Source of the DNA: Methylophilaceae bacterium
GTDB taxonomy: Bacteria; Pseudomonadota; Gammaproteobacteria; Burkholderiales; Methylophilaceae
Direction of reading: 5' to 3'
NCBI GenBank assembly: GCA_028355955.1
Contig: JAOMTQ010000005.1
Coordinates: 1-64,000 of the forward strand
Length of the DNA: 64,000 bases
Part shown: positions 39,764-47,229 of the stretch, piece after piece
Layout of the letters: each line of letters begins with the position of its first letter
Position numbering within the stretch: position 1 is the first letter of the stretch
Made by a program: the position numbers and the translations under genes
The notes under the pieces: model-generated
What the model was told of the DNA's origin: nothing
The model's database searches: none
Seen by the model: only the letters and a program-made list of their open reading frames with translations

Positions 39764-40804
39764 ATGACATGTCTAATGATTGATATAGATTCAACTGAGC
39801 TTTCTTATAAAGATGAAGAAAGACTGCAGAATAAATTGGTCGGTGGCGTAATTCTCTTTTCAAGAAACTATAAAAGTCAAAAACAAATTAAAGCCCTGAC
39901 GGCATCAATTAGGAAAATTAAGAAAAACATCCTTATTGCGGTAGACCATGAAGGAGGGCGAGTTCAGAGGTTTCGAGAGGAATTTACTCATATTCCAGAT
40001 ATGGCTCTTTTAGGACAGATTTATGATGAAAATGCGATTGAAGGTATAAGGTTTGCTAAATTGTGCGGTCAGCTCATTGCCTATGAGTTAGGAGATTGTG
40101 ATATCGATTTTAGCTTTACGCCAGTTCTTGATATAAATTTTGGGACTAGCTCTATTATTGGCGATCGTTCTTTTCATCAACAAGCTAAACCAATTGTAGA
40201 GTTAGCATCATCTCTTGTGGAGGGATTAAATTTAGGTGGCATGAAAAGTGTAGGTAAGCATTTTCCTGGACATGGATTCATCAAGGCTGATACACATCTA
40301 GAAAGTGCAAATGACAAGAGATCACTTGAAGAAATTCAAAGAAAAGATATGAGTATTTTTGATGAAATGATTAAAAAAAATATTGCAGGTATCATGCCTT
40401 CTCATGTTATTTATTCTAGTTGTGATTCAAAGCCCGCTGGTTTTTCTCAATTCTGGTTAGAAGGACAACTTAGAAAGCATTTAAATTTTAGTGGGGCTAT
40501 TTTTTCAGATGATATGGGCATGAAGGCAGCACAAATCTTTGAAAAGGATATAGTTTTTAGAGTCAGAAAATGCTTGGAGGCTGGTTGTGATATGGTTTTA
40601 GTCTGCAATCAGGCTGATGATGTTGATAATGTGCTTAACAAACTTTCATGGATTCAAGATTCTGTCTCGATAAAGAGGTTATTAAATATGCACCGTGTTA
40701 ATCATAAAAATACTGAAAGGGATTCAAGTCAATTAAACTTTAGTTATGAAGACGCTAAAAAAGGCATTAAAGAACTTCAGAAACTAGGAAAAAAATTTAA
40801 ATAA
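39764..40804 (+). CDS. nagZ: Beta-N-acetylhexosaminidase NagZ
   Basis: Cytoplasmic glycoside hydrolase family 3 enzyme that removes GlcNAc from anhydro-MurNAc peptides in murein recycling. It has 346 aa; KLVGGVILFSRNY near 26-38, AVDHEGGRVQRF near 64-75, KHFPGHG near 167-173 and the nucleophile region FSDDMGMKAA near 247-256 are all present. Position behind the peptide importer and YkuD gene supports a recycling cassette. Confidence 0.95.
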   Translation: MTCLMIDIDSTELSYKDEERLQNKLVGGVILFSRNYKSQKQIKALTASIRKIKKNILIAVDHEGGRVQRFREEFTHIPDMALLGQIYDENAIEGIRFAKLCGQLIAYELGDCDIDFSFTPVLDINFGTSSIIGDRSFHQQAKPIVELASSLVEGLNLGGMKSVGKHFPGHGFIKADTHLESANDKRSLEEIQRKDMSIFDEMIKKNIAGIMPSHVIYSSCDSKPAGFSQFWLEGQLRKHLNFSGAIFSDDMGMKAAQIFEKDIVFRVRKCLEAGCDMVLVCNQADDVDNVLNKLSWIQDSVSIKRLLNMHRVNHKNTERDSSQLNFSYEDAKKGIKELQKLGKKFK

Positions 40805-40819
40805 TTTAAGGCAAATTAC

Positions 40820-40848
40820 TTGAACTTTAGTGATATTGCCCTTATCCT
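40820..40848 (+). promoter_or_regulatory. Likely promoter of the Bax-inhibitor-like gene
   Basis: TTGAAC (40820-40825) and TATCCT (40843-40848) with a 17-bp spacer, followed by a leader with an AAGGATAA ribosome-binding site before the ATG at 40891. Confidence 0.5.
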
Positions 40849-40890
40849 ATTATTGTGATTAAATTTTTTAAATAAGGATAAATAAATATA

Positions 40891-41577
40891 ATGGCAAATA
40901 ATTTTAACGTTGCAAGTCAGTCAGCTTCTGAGCTTTCAACAAATAAAGTTTTAAGGAATACATACGCACTATTAGGTTTTTCATTAATTCCAACACTTAT
41001 TGGCGCTCTCATGGGAATGTCAATGAACTTCGGTTTTGCAGCGCAAAGCCCCATTTTATTTTTTATTATTACGTTGGGTGCTATGTTCGGAATGTTTTAT
41101 TTAATTAGAGCCAATAGAAACAGCAGTTTAGGTGTTGTATTCTTGCTCGGCTTGACCTTTTTAATGGGTATTCTCTTAGGCCCAATCTTACAGGTCGCCT
41201 TTAGTTTAAGTAATGGCGGTCAGATTGTTGGATTAGCTGCAGGTGGAACTGCTACAATTTTTCTTGTTCTTTCAGGCATAGCCACAACTAGTAAAAGAGA
41301 TTTTTCATTTATGGGCAAATTCCTCATGATAGGATTGTTGCTGCTTATACTTGCAATGGTCGTAAATATATTCTTTCAAATACCAGCAATGTCACTAGCA
41401 ATTTCAGGGATCGCAGTATTAATATTCTCTGGTTTTATTCTTTATGATGTGAATAGGATTGTTAGAGGTGGCGAAACAAATTATATTATGGCTACGCTAG
41501 CGCTTTATCTAAATATCTATAATCTATTTGTCCATTTACTGCATATTTTAATGGCCTTAATGGGTAATAGAGATTAG
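40891..41577 (+). CDS. Bax inhibitor-1 family membrane protein (YbhL/YccA type)
   Basis: A 228 aa inner-membrane protein with about seven helices covering residues 25-225. It has the BI-1/TMBIM profile, including DVNRIVRGGETNYIMATLAL near 188-207, a region with the conserved aspartate/arginine. Bacterial members bind FtsH (YccA) or conduct calcium in a pH-dependent way (YetJ), but the role here is not known. It has its own promoter and a strong terminator, so it is a single-gene unit. Confidence 0.92.
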   Translation: MANNFNVASQSASELSTNKVLRNTYALLGFSLIPTLIGALMGMSMNFGFAAQSPILFFIITLGAMFGMFYLIRANRNSSLGVVFLLGLTFLMGILLGPILQVAFSLSNGGQIVGLAAGGTATIFLVLSGIATTSKRDFSFMGKFLMIGLLLLILAMVVNIFFQIPAMSLAISGIAVLIFSGFILYDVNRIVRGGETNYIMATLALYLNIYNLFVHLLHILMALMGNRD

Positions 41578-41591
41578 ATTTAATATTTTAT

Positions 41592-41627
41592 AAAAAACCG
41601 TACAAAATTATGTGCGGTTTTTTTTTG
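41592..41627 (+). terminator. Rho-independent terminator after the Bax-inhibitor-like gene
   Basis: Stem ACCGTACA/TGTGCGGT with one G-T wobble, extended by A-T pairs (41592-41623), followed by a run of nine or more T on the plus strand. It overlaps the 3' end of convergent tadA and may serve both directions because the upstream arm is preceded by A residues. Confidence 0.85.
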
Positions 41628-42081
41628 CTCTTTTTGCTTGAAAAAATTTCTGAAGTAAATCTGCTGACTCTCTACTAAGAATTCCTTTATGAAAATTACA
41701 ATGATGATTAAAAGATTTATTAATTGTAAGGTCAGTTACCCCACCACAAACTCCAGTTTTAAGATCACTTGCGGCGTAGTAAACATTTCTTATTCTTGCG
41801 TGGAGTATTGCACCTAAACACATTAAACATGGTTCAAGGGTGACAAATAAATCACAATTAACTAATCGATAATTCTTTATTTTTTCTCCAGCTTCTTGTA
41901 TTGCAATAATTTCAGCATGAGCCGTTGCATCAGATTTATTAATAGACTGATTAAAACCTTTCCCTATAATGGTGTCGTCCAATACCACAATAGCTCCAAC
42001 TGGAATTTCATCGAGTTTTAGGGCTTTTTTTGCTTGAACAAATGCTTCTCGCATAAAAAATTCATTTCTATCTGTAATCAT
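41608..42081 (-). CDS. tadA: tRNA-specific adenosine deaminase
   Basis: Deaminates the wobble adenosine of tRNA-Arg(ACG) to inosine. It has 157 aa with zinc-binding HAEIIAIQEAG near 54-64 and LEPCLMCLGAILHARI near 82-97. The family arginine-rich tail is short (KNRT). Its last codons lie inside the terminator of the convergent upstream gene, which shows how compact the region is. Confidence 0.95.
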   Translation of the reverse strand: MITDRNEFFMREAFVQAKKALKLDEIPVGAIVVLDDTIIGKGFNQSINKSDATAHAEIIAIQEAGEKIKNYRLVNCDLFVTLEPCLMCLGAILHARIRNVYYAASDLKTGVCGGVTDLTINKSFNHHCNFHKGILSRESADLLQKFFQAKRAKKNRT

Positions 42082-42194
42082 TTATTGATAATTTTCATTG
42101 ACTCTAAAAAAGTAATATACCCTTTAAATTGAATTATAATTGCTAAATTAACTCGATTAAAAATATTAAATTTAAATAAGTTGGCGAATCTACA

Positions 42195-42791
42195 ATGAAA
42201 AAACTAGCTGAAACGGAAGTTCAAATTGCACCTTTAATTGCAGAACGGTGGAGTCCAAGGGTCTTTGATCCTGAGTTTGAAATAGATGAAAATTCTATTA
42301 AATCAATTCTTGAAGCTGCAAGATGGGCACCATCGTGCTTTGGAGATCAGCCATGGAAATTTATTATTTTTCAAAAAAAAGATGCATTACAGTGGGTTAA
42401 TGCTTTAAATTGCTTATCAGTAGGTAATCAAAATTGGGCAATGGATACCTCTTTACTTATATGTGTTTGTGCAAATAAAAAATTTAAGCATAATGACAAT
42501 GAAAATAAATGGTCCCATTATGATACTGGAGCGGCATCTGAAAACATTTGTCTTCAATCAACATATTTAGGTTTAGCAGCACATCAAATGGGTGGGTTTG
42601 ATTCTGATAAAATTAGAAATTTAGCAAATATTCCCGTAGAATTCGATGTAATGTCGTTTATAGCAATTGGAAAACCTCTTACTAAAGAATCAATGACTAA
42701 TGAAGAAGCTGAAGCAGAAGGATCTGCTAGAAAAAGGCTACAATTAAATGAGATTTATTTTGAAAATAAATGGGATAACTTTAAGGAGTAA
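42195..42791 (+). CDS. Nitroreductase family flavoprotein
   Basis: A 198 aa FMN-dependent oxidoreductase-like protein. RWSPRVFDP near 18-26, ARWAPSCFGDQPWKFI near 42-57 (FMN and dimer contacts) and GLAAHQMGGFD near 132-142 place it in the nitroreductase family. The natural substrate cannot be read from sequence. It overlaps the following thioredoxin gene region closely (AAGGAG ribosome-binding site lies in its last codons). Confidence 0.9.
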   Translation: MKKLAETEVQIAPLIAERWSPRVFDPEFEIDENSIKSILEAARWAPSCFGDQPWKFIIFQKKDALQWVNALNCLSVGNQNWAMDTSLLICVCANKKFKHNDNENKWSHYDTGAASENICLQSTYLGLAAHQMGGFDSDKIRNLANIPVEFDVMSFIAIGKPLTKESMTNEEAEAEGSARKRLQLNEIYFENKWDNFKE

Positions 42792-42793
42792 TG

Positions 42794-43174
42794 ATGAGCA
42801 ATTTTGTAACATTAACACAAGATAATTTTAAAAAGACTATTGAGGAAAACGATTTTGTTATCGTAGATTTCTGGGCTCCATGGTGTGATCCATGCGTAGA
42901 ATTTACTCCTATCTTTGAAGCTGCAGCAAAAAAAAATAAAGATATTATTTTTGGCATGGTTGATATTGAAAAAGATAAAGAAATAGCTGATTATTTTCAA
43001 ATCAAAGTAATTCCTGGGCTATTAGTTATTCGTGAACGTGCCGGTATTTTTGCACATGATGATGGTGAAGTTTCAGCTAAGGCTTTCGATGAGATTATTA
43101 CTTGGGCTAGAGAGTACGATATGTCTACAGTGAAAGATTATTACAAGAGAGAGAAGTCTGGACAGATTAATTAA
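42794..43174 (+). CDS. Thioredoxin-like protein with CDPC active site
   Basis: A 126 aa thioredoxin-fold protein without a signal peptide. The active site is WCDPC (Cys31, Cys34), with Asp where thioredoxins usually have Gly. The cis-proline motif IPGLLVI is near 75-81 (thioredoxin has TP at this point: here VIPG). Two ATGs lie side by side; AAGGAG at 42783-42788 is only 2 nt from the first but 5 from the second, so I choose 42794. The protein is slightly longer than thioredoxin at its C-terminus. It converges with nlpD, with an 8-nt overlap. Confidence 0.88.
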   Translation: MSNFVTLTQDNFKKTIEENDFVIVDFWAPWCDPCVEFTPIFEAAAKKNKDIIFGMVDIEKDKEIADYFQIKVIPGLLVIRERAGIFAHDDGEVSAKAFDEIITWAREYDMSTVKDYYKREKSGQIN

Positions 43175-44033
43175 GTTTTGAATTCAGAAATTTCACTGGG
43201 TCAATAGATTTGCCATTCTCCCTAATTTCAAAATGCAACTTAACACTATCGGTGCCTGTCATTCCCATGGTACCAATTGACTCCCCCTCAATCACACTTT
43301 GTCCTTCTTTAACTAAAATTTCTTCTTGGTAGCCATAAACACTTAAAATATTTTTATCATGTTTGATTATGGTCATTCTCCCATAACCTTCTAACTCTTC
43401 TCCCGCATAGATTACTCTTCCTTTGGCAATTGATCTTATTTGTTGTCCAGGTGCTCCTAAGAAATCGACTCCCTTTTTTTCCGAAGAGGGATTAAACGCA
43501 TTAATAGGCTGGCCATTAGTTGGCCATCCCCATTTTTTATACTTTTGATTAGAGATAACTTTCTTTGTATTTTTTAACGTTTTTTTTGAATAAACCTCTT
43601 TGTACGCTTTTGGCCCTTTAACTTCTATTGGATCCCCAAGAATTAATTCAGGTGATGCATCTTGTTCGGTAATTGCCTCTTCATTATAGGTAGAAATTTC
43701 AACTACTTCACTTTCAGGCGCACTCACCTTTTCATCAACTTGAATTTTAATGATATCAAATCTTAACTGATCACCTTTTTTAACAAAATAAGGCTTTTTG
43801 ACTCCGTTGGCATTAGCTAATGTTTTATAGTCCACACCACAATTGATACTTATACTAAATATAGTTTCTCCCTCTTTAACGGTATAAACATCTGGGCACT
43901 TTGAAGCATCTTTTTTAACCTCAACGGGTTTTTCTTGATAACTTTTGTCTACAGGAGCAGGTTTTTGAGCAGCACATCCATAAAGAAGAACTAGGACCCA
44001 TAAAATTAAATTATATTTTAAGTGATGATTCAT
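43167..44033 (-). CDS. nlpD: NlpD-like lipoprotein with LysM and degenerate M23 domain
   Basis: A 288 aa lipoprotein (lipobox LLYGC, Cys20), LysM peptidoglycan-binding domain near 48-92 (YTVKEGETIFSISINCGV) and a C-terminal M23/LytM domain (about 170-285). HFEIR keeps one histidine, but the GVDFLG and SVYGY positions lack other zinc ligands, so it should be an amidase activator rather than an enzyme, like NlpD activating AmiC at the septum. Directly downstream of surE. The usual rpoS gene does not follow; thioredoxin converges instead. Confidence 0.92.
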   Translation of the reverse strand: MNHHLKYNLILWVLVLLYGCAAQKPAPVDKSYQEKPVEVKKDASKCPDVYTVKEGETIFSISINCGVDYKTLANANGVKKPYFVKKGDQLRFDIIKIQVDEKVSAPESEVVEISTYNEEAITEQDASPELILGDPIEVKGPKAYKEVYSKKTLKNTKKVISNQKYKKWGWPTNGQPINAFNPSSEKKGVDFLGAPGQQIRSIAKGRVIYAGEELEGYGRMTIIKHDKNILSVYGYQEEILVKEGQSVIEGESIGTMGMTGTDSVKLHFEIRENGKSIDPVKFLNSKLN

Positions 44034-44036
44034 TAT

Positions 44037-44777
44037 CTATTTAATCCAATTTTTAGTTATTCCAATATTCTTAAAATCAGTAAGGTCAGGATGAATTGGA
44101 GATATTGATACAAAATTATTTTTTAATGCATGAAAGTCTGTTCCTGGTCCACCATCATTAGGTTGACCAACCTCACCTATCCAGTATAAAGACTCCTTAC
44201 TATTATGTTTTTTCTCCGTTGCTTTCTCGGCCGCATGCCTTTTGCCTAATCTCGTAATTTCAAGCCCTTTTAATTCATTATAAGGAATATCAGGTACATT
44301 TATATTTAAAAGACTCGCATTTTGATGATCAGATTCATTATATAACTTTACAAGGTCTGTCGTAACTTTAGCCGCAGTTATAAAATTTTTTGGATTCATA
44401 CTTCCCATTGAGATTGCAAAAGAAGGAATATTAAGAAGATAGCCCTCTATTGCAGCAGCAACGGTTCCAGAGTAAATAGTGTCATCACCTAAATTCGGAC
44501 CATGATTGATTCCAGAGATGACCATATCTGGCAATGTTTGCATTAATCCAGTTAAGGCAATATGGACACAATCTGTTGGAGTTCCACTAAGGAAATAAAA
44601 TGAATTTTCTTTTTTTGTTACCTTAATAGGCTTATCAAGGGAGAGGGAACTGCTAGCTCCACTTCTATTTCTGCTTGGTGCAACGACCGTTATTTGAGCA
44701 ATCTTTTCTAGTTCTTTAATAAGAACCTGTATGCCTTTAGCTTTGTAACCATCATCATTTGAAATCAAAATTCTCAT
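44037..44777 (-). CDS. surE: 5'/3'-nucleotidase SurE
   Basis: Metal-dependent nucleotidase and exopolyphosphatase. Start taken at the ATG at 44777 (246 aa, MRILISNDDGY), which is where the family begins and which overlaps the DUF2069 stop by 1 nt; an upstream start adds seven non-conserved residues. ISNDDGYKAKG has the metal aspartates, VVAPSRNRSGASSSLSL near 34-50 and SGINHGPNLGDDTIYSGTV near 88-106 complete the site. nlpD follows after 3 nt; no pcm between. Confidence 0.95.
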   Translation of the reverse strand: MRILISNDDGYKAKGIQVLIKELEKIAQITVVAPSRNRSGASSSLSLDKPIKVTKKENSFYFLSGTPTDCVHIALTGLMQTLPDMVISGINHGPNLGDDTIYSGTVAAAIEGYLLNIPSFAISMGSMNPKNFITAAKVTTDLVKLYNESDHQNASLLNINVPDIPYNELKGLEITRLGKRHAAEKATEKKHNSKESLYWIGEVGQPNDGGPGTDFHALKNNFVSISPIHPDLTDFKNIGITKNWIK

Positions 44778-45127
44778 TAACTTTTTTTGATCCTGCAAAA
44801 AAATATGCTGCTGAAGAAGAATATGATACCTAAAAAAGTTTGATATGAAGCCATATCTCTTGATACCCCTAATTCACTATAAAATCTTACTATACCCTCC
44901 ATGATAAAAAGCCATATAAACATGCTTGACCATTGGTAGGTATATCTATTTTTTTTTAAAATACCTGGTAGTGGAATGAGTAGAATTAATGACTTAACTA
45001 CCATCCAAGAACCATCACTATCTAGAGGGTTATAAAAAATTTCCCAAAATAAGTTTAAAAAGATCAGGCCAATTAGGCTGATAACAGAGAGTAAGTAAAG
45101 ACATGTTATTTTGTTATTTGTAGACAA
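44777..45127 (-). CDS. DUF2069 membrane protein
   Basis: A protein of about 116 aa with four predicted membrane helices (starting near residues 8-26, 45-62, 69-85, 95-112). It resembles DUF2069 proteins, which commonly follow wrbA in betaproteobacteria; PLDSDGSWMVVKSLILLIPL is the recognisable block. There is no ATG. I choose the TTG at 45127, which overlaps wrbA by 22 nt; a TTG at 45160 would add 11 polar residues. Function unknown. Confidence 0.82.
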   Translation of the reverse strand: MSTNNKITCLYLLSVISLIGLIFLNLFWEIFYNPLDSDGSWMVVKSLILLIPLPGILKKNRYTYQWSSMFIWLFIMEGIVRFYSELGVSRDMASYQTFLGIIFFFSSIFFCRIKKS

Positions 45128-45699
45128 AGTTTGGCTAGTCGCTTTCCGTGGGCAATACAAATTTTCTTTTCATCTTCACTGACTCCTTTTTTTTCTTCAT
45201 GTCCTCTAACATGTGAAGATCCATAAGGTGTCCCACCAGAAACTGTTTTTGATAATTCAGTGACTGAATAAGGAATTCCCACAAGGATCATCCCCATATG
45301 CTGAAGGGGGAGTTGCATAGACAATAAGGTTGATTCATTTCCACCATGCATTGAGGCACTTGAAGTAAATACGCCTGCTGGCTTTCCCTCTAAAGCACCC
45401 TCAACCCACAAAGAGGTTGCCGTCTCAAGAAAATACTTAATTGGTGAAGCCATGTTGCCAAATCGAGTTGGGCTTCCAAGGAACAAGCCATCAGAGTTTT
45501 TTAGATCATTTAGTGTTGCAAATAAAGCACCTGAGTCTGGAATCTCTTCTTCTGATTTTTCGTTATCTGGACTGACCTCAGGGACTGTTCTTAATTTTGC
45601 TTCAGCACCATCGATCGAATTTATGCCTCGCGCAATGTATGATGCCAATTCTTTAACAGCACCTGTCTTAGAATAATAAAGAACTAATACTTCAACCAT
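45106..45699 (-). CDS. wrbA: NAD(P)H:quinone oxidoreductase, WrbA type
   Basis: Flavodoxin-fold FMN protein that reduces quinones by two electrons. It has 197 aa, with YYSKTGAVKELA near 8-19 binding FMN phosphate, GSPTRFGNMASPIKYFLE near 76-93 and TSSASMHGGNESTL near 112-125, all WrbA hallmarks. It begins directly before the purB stop codon in the order purB-wrbA-DUF2069-surE-nlpD. Confidence 0.95.
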   Translation of the reverse strand: MVEVLVLYYSKTGAVKELASYIARGINSIDGAEAKLRTVPEVSPDNEKSEEEIPDSGALFATLNDLKNSDGLFLGSPTRFGNMASPIKYFLETATSLWVEGALEGKPAGVFTSSASMHGGNESTLLSMQLPLQHMGMILVGIPYSVTELSKTVSGGTPYGSSHVRGHEEKKGVSEDEKKICIAHGKRLAKLCLQITK

Positions 45700-47064
45700 T
45701 TAATTTTTTTTGGCTAGCTGTTGGGCAACACCAATATAGCTTTGTGGCGTTAGCTCCAGTAGATAGGCTTTGTCTTTTTTAGAAATTTTTAAATTTCTAA
45801 TGAAATGGTGAATTTGATCTGCAGAAATTTTACCCTTACCTCGGGTGATATCTTTTAGTTTTTCATAAGAATTTTCAATTCCATTTTTTCTCATCACGGT
45901 TTGAATAGGTTCTGCAAGTACTTCCCATGATTGATTAAGTTCTTCATTAATAATAGATTTGTTTACCTCTAATTTGTTAAGACCCTTGATGCACGAGTTA
46001 TAGGCAATTAGGCCATAAGAAAAACCTACACCAATATTTCTTAGAACGGTCGAATCAGTTAAGTCTCTTTGCCATCTTGAAAGTGGAAGCTTTTCAGCTA
46101 AATGATTTAATACTGCATTTGAAAGACCTAGGTTGCCCTCAGAATTTTCAAAATCAATAGGGTTTACTTTGTGAGGCATAGTAGAAGAGCCAATTTCACC
46201 TTTAATTATTTTTTGCTTGAAGTAACCTAGGGAGATATAACCCCAGATATCTCTATTCAGATCAATGAGAATCGTATTGATTCTCGATACATTCTGAAAA
46301 ATCTCTGCGATAAAGTCATGTGGCTCAATTTGTGTGGTCATTGGATTGTAAGTTAGCTTAAGCGATGAGATAAAGCTCTTTGAAAAAGCGGGCCAGTTTT
46401 TTTTAGGATAGGCTGATACATGTGCATTGAAATTTCCAACAGCCCCATTAATTTTACCTAAAATTTCTTGATTTTTAAGTTGAGTAATTTGTCTTTCAAT
46501 CCGGGAGTTGATATTACCAAATTCTTTTCCTAGCGTTGTTGGGCTTGCAGTTTGCCCATGTGTTCTTGAAAGCATCGGAAGAGCTGCAAACTTTTTAGAA
46601 TTTGCCTTTAGTATAGTGCTAATTTTTTTAATACTTGGGACGATTATTGTTGAAAGACCCTCTTTGAGCATCAAAGCATATGCTAAATTATTTACATCCT
46701 CTGATGTTAAAGAAAAATGGATGAATTCATTTACCTTATTTAATTTTTTTTTCTTTAGTTGGTTTCTTAGCCAATACTCAACTGCCTTAACATCATGATT
46801 CGTTTTGCTTTCAATCTCTTTTACTGCTTTTGCATCCTTCTCGCTAAAGTCTAAAAAAAGATTATTCAAATACTTTAAGGCTTGTTTTGAAAATTTTGGG
46901 AGCTCTTTAATTTCTTTATCGTTACTTAGAGCGATTAACCAAAGTATTTCAACTTTAACCCGATTTTTAATTAATCCAAATTCACTAAATACGGGCTTCA
47001 AACTTTCCGTTTGTCTGGAATATCGTCCATCAATGGGTGAAATAGAAGTGATTGCAAAAGACAT
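45700..47064 (-). CDS. purB: Adenylosuccinate lyase
   Basis: Two steps of purine synthesis: SAICAR to AICAR and adenylosuccinate to AMP. It has 454 aa, similar to the E. coli-type PurB. The fumarase/aspartase superfamily signature GSSTMPHKVNPIDFEN is near 291-306; SRTHGQTASPTTLGKE near 166-181 carries the catalytic histidine. It is the first gene of a leftward run and diverges from acnB over 165 bp. Confidence 0.97.
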   Translation of the reverse strand: MSFAITSISPIDGRYSRQTESLKPVFSEFGLIKNRVKVEILWLIALSNDKEIKELPKFSKQALKYLNNLFLDFSEKDAKAVKEIESKTNHDVKAVEYWLRNQLKKKKLNKVNEFIHFSLTSEDVNNLAYALMLKEGLSTIIVPSIKKISTILKANSKKFAALPMLSRTHGQTASPTTLGKEFGNINSRIERQITQLKNQEILGKINGAVGNFNAHVSAYPKKNWPAFSKSFISSLKLTYNPMTTQIEPHDFIAEIFQNVSRINTILIDLNRDIWGYISLGYFKQKIIKGEIGSSTMPHKVNPIDFENSEGNLGLSNAVLNHLAEKLPLSRWQRDLTDSTVLRNIGVGFSYGLIAYNSCIKGLNKLEVNKSIINEELNQSWEVLAEPIQTVMRKNGIENSYEKLKDITRGKGKISADQIHHFIRNLKISKKDKAYLLELTPQSYIGVAQQLAKKN

Positions 47065-47157
47065 AAAAAAACCTTTGTTTGACCTATCTGATTATTTTAA
47101 CATCAAATAAAACAATAATTTTTTCTATCAGTAATAAATGAAAATAGGAATAACCTT

Positions 47158-47186
47158 TTGGGAAATCAATCTTTTTAATTTAAAAT
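47158..47186 (+). promoter_or_regulatory. Likely acnB promoter
   Basis: TTGGGA (47158-47163) and TAAAAT (47181-47186) with a 17-bp spacer, about 43 bp before the acnB ATG, which has a TAAGGG ribosome-binding site. The remaining purB-acnB spacer (47065-47157) is AT-rich and should contain the purB promoter; I see no operator palindrome. Confidence 0.45.
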
Positions 47187-47229
47187 CTAGGTTAGGGACG
47201 AATTTCAAATATAAAATCTAAGGGTATCC

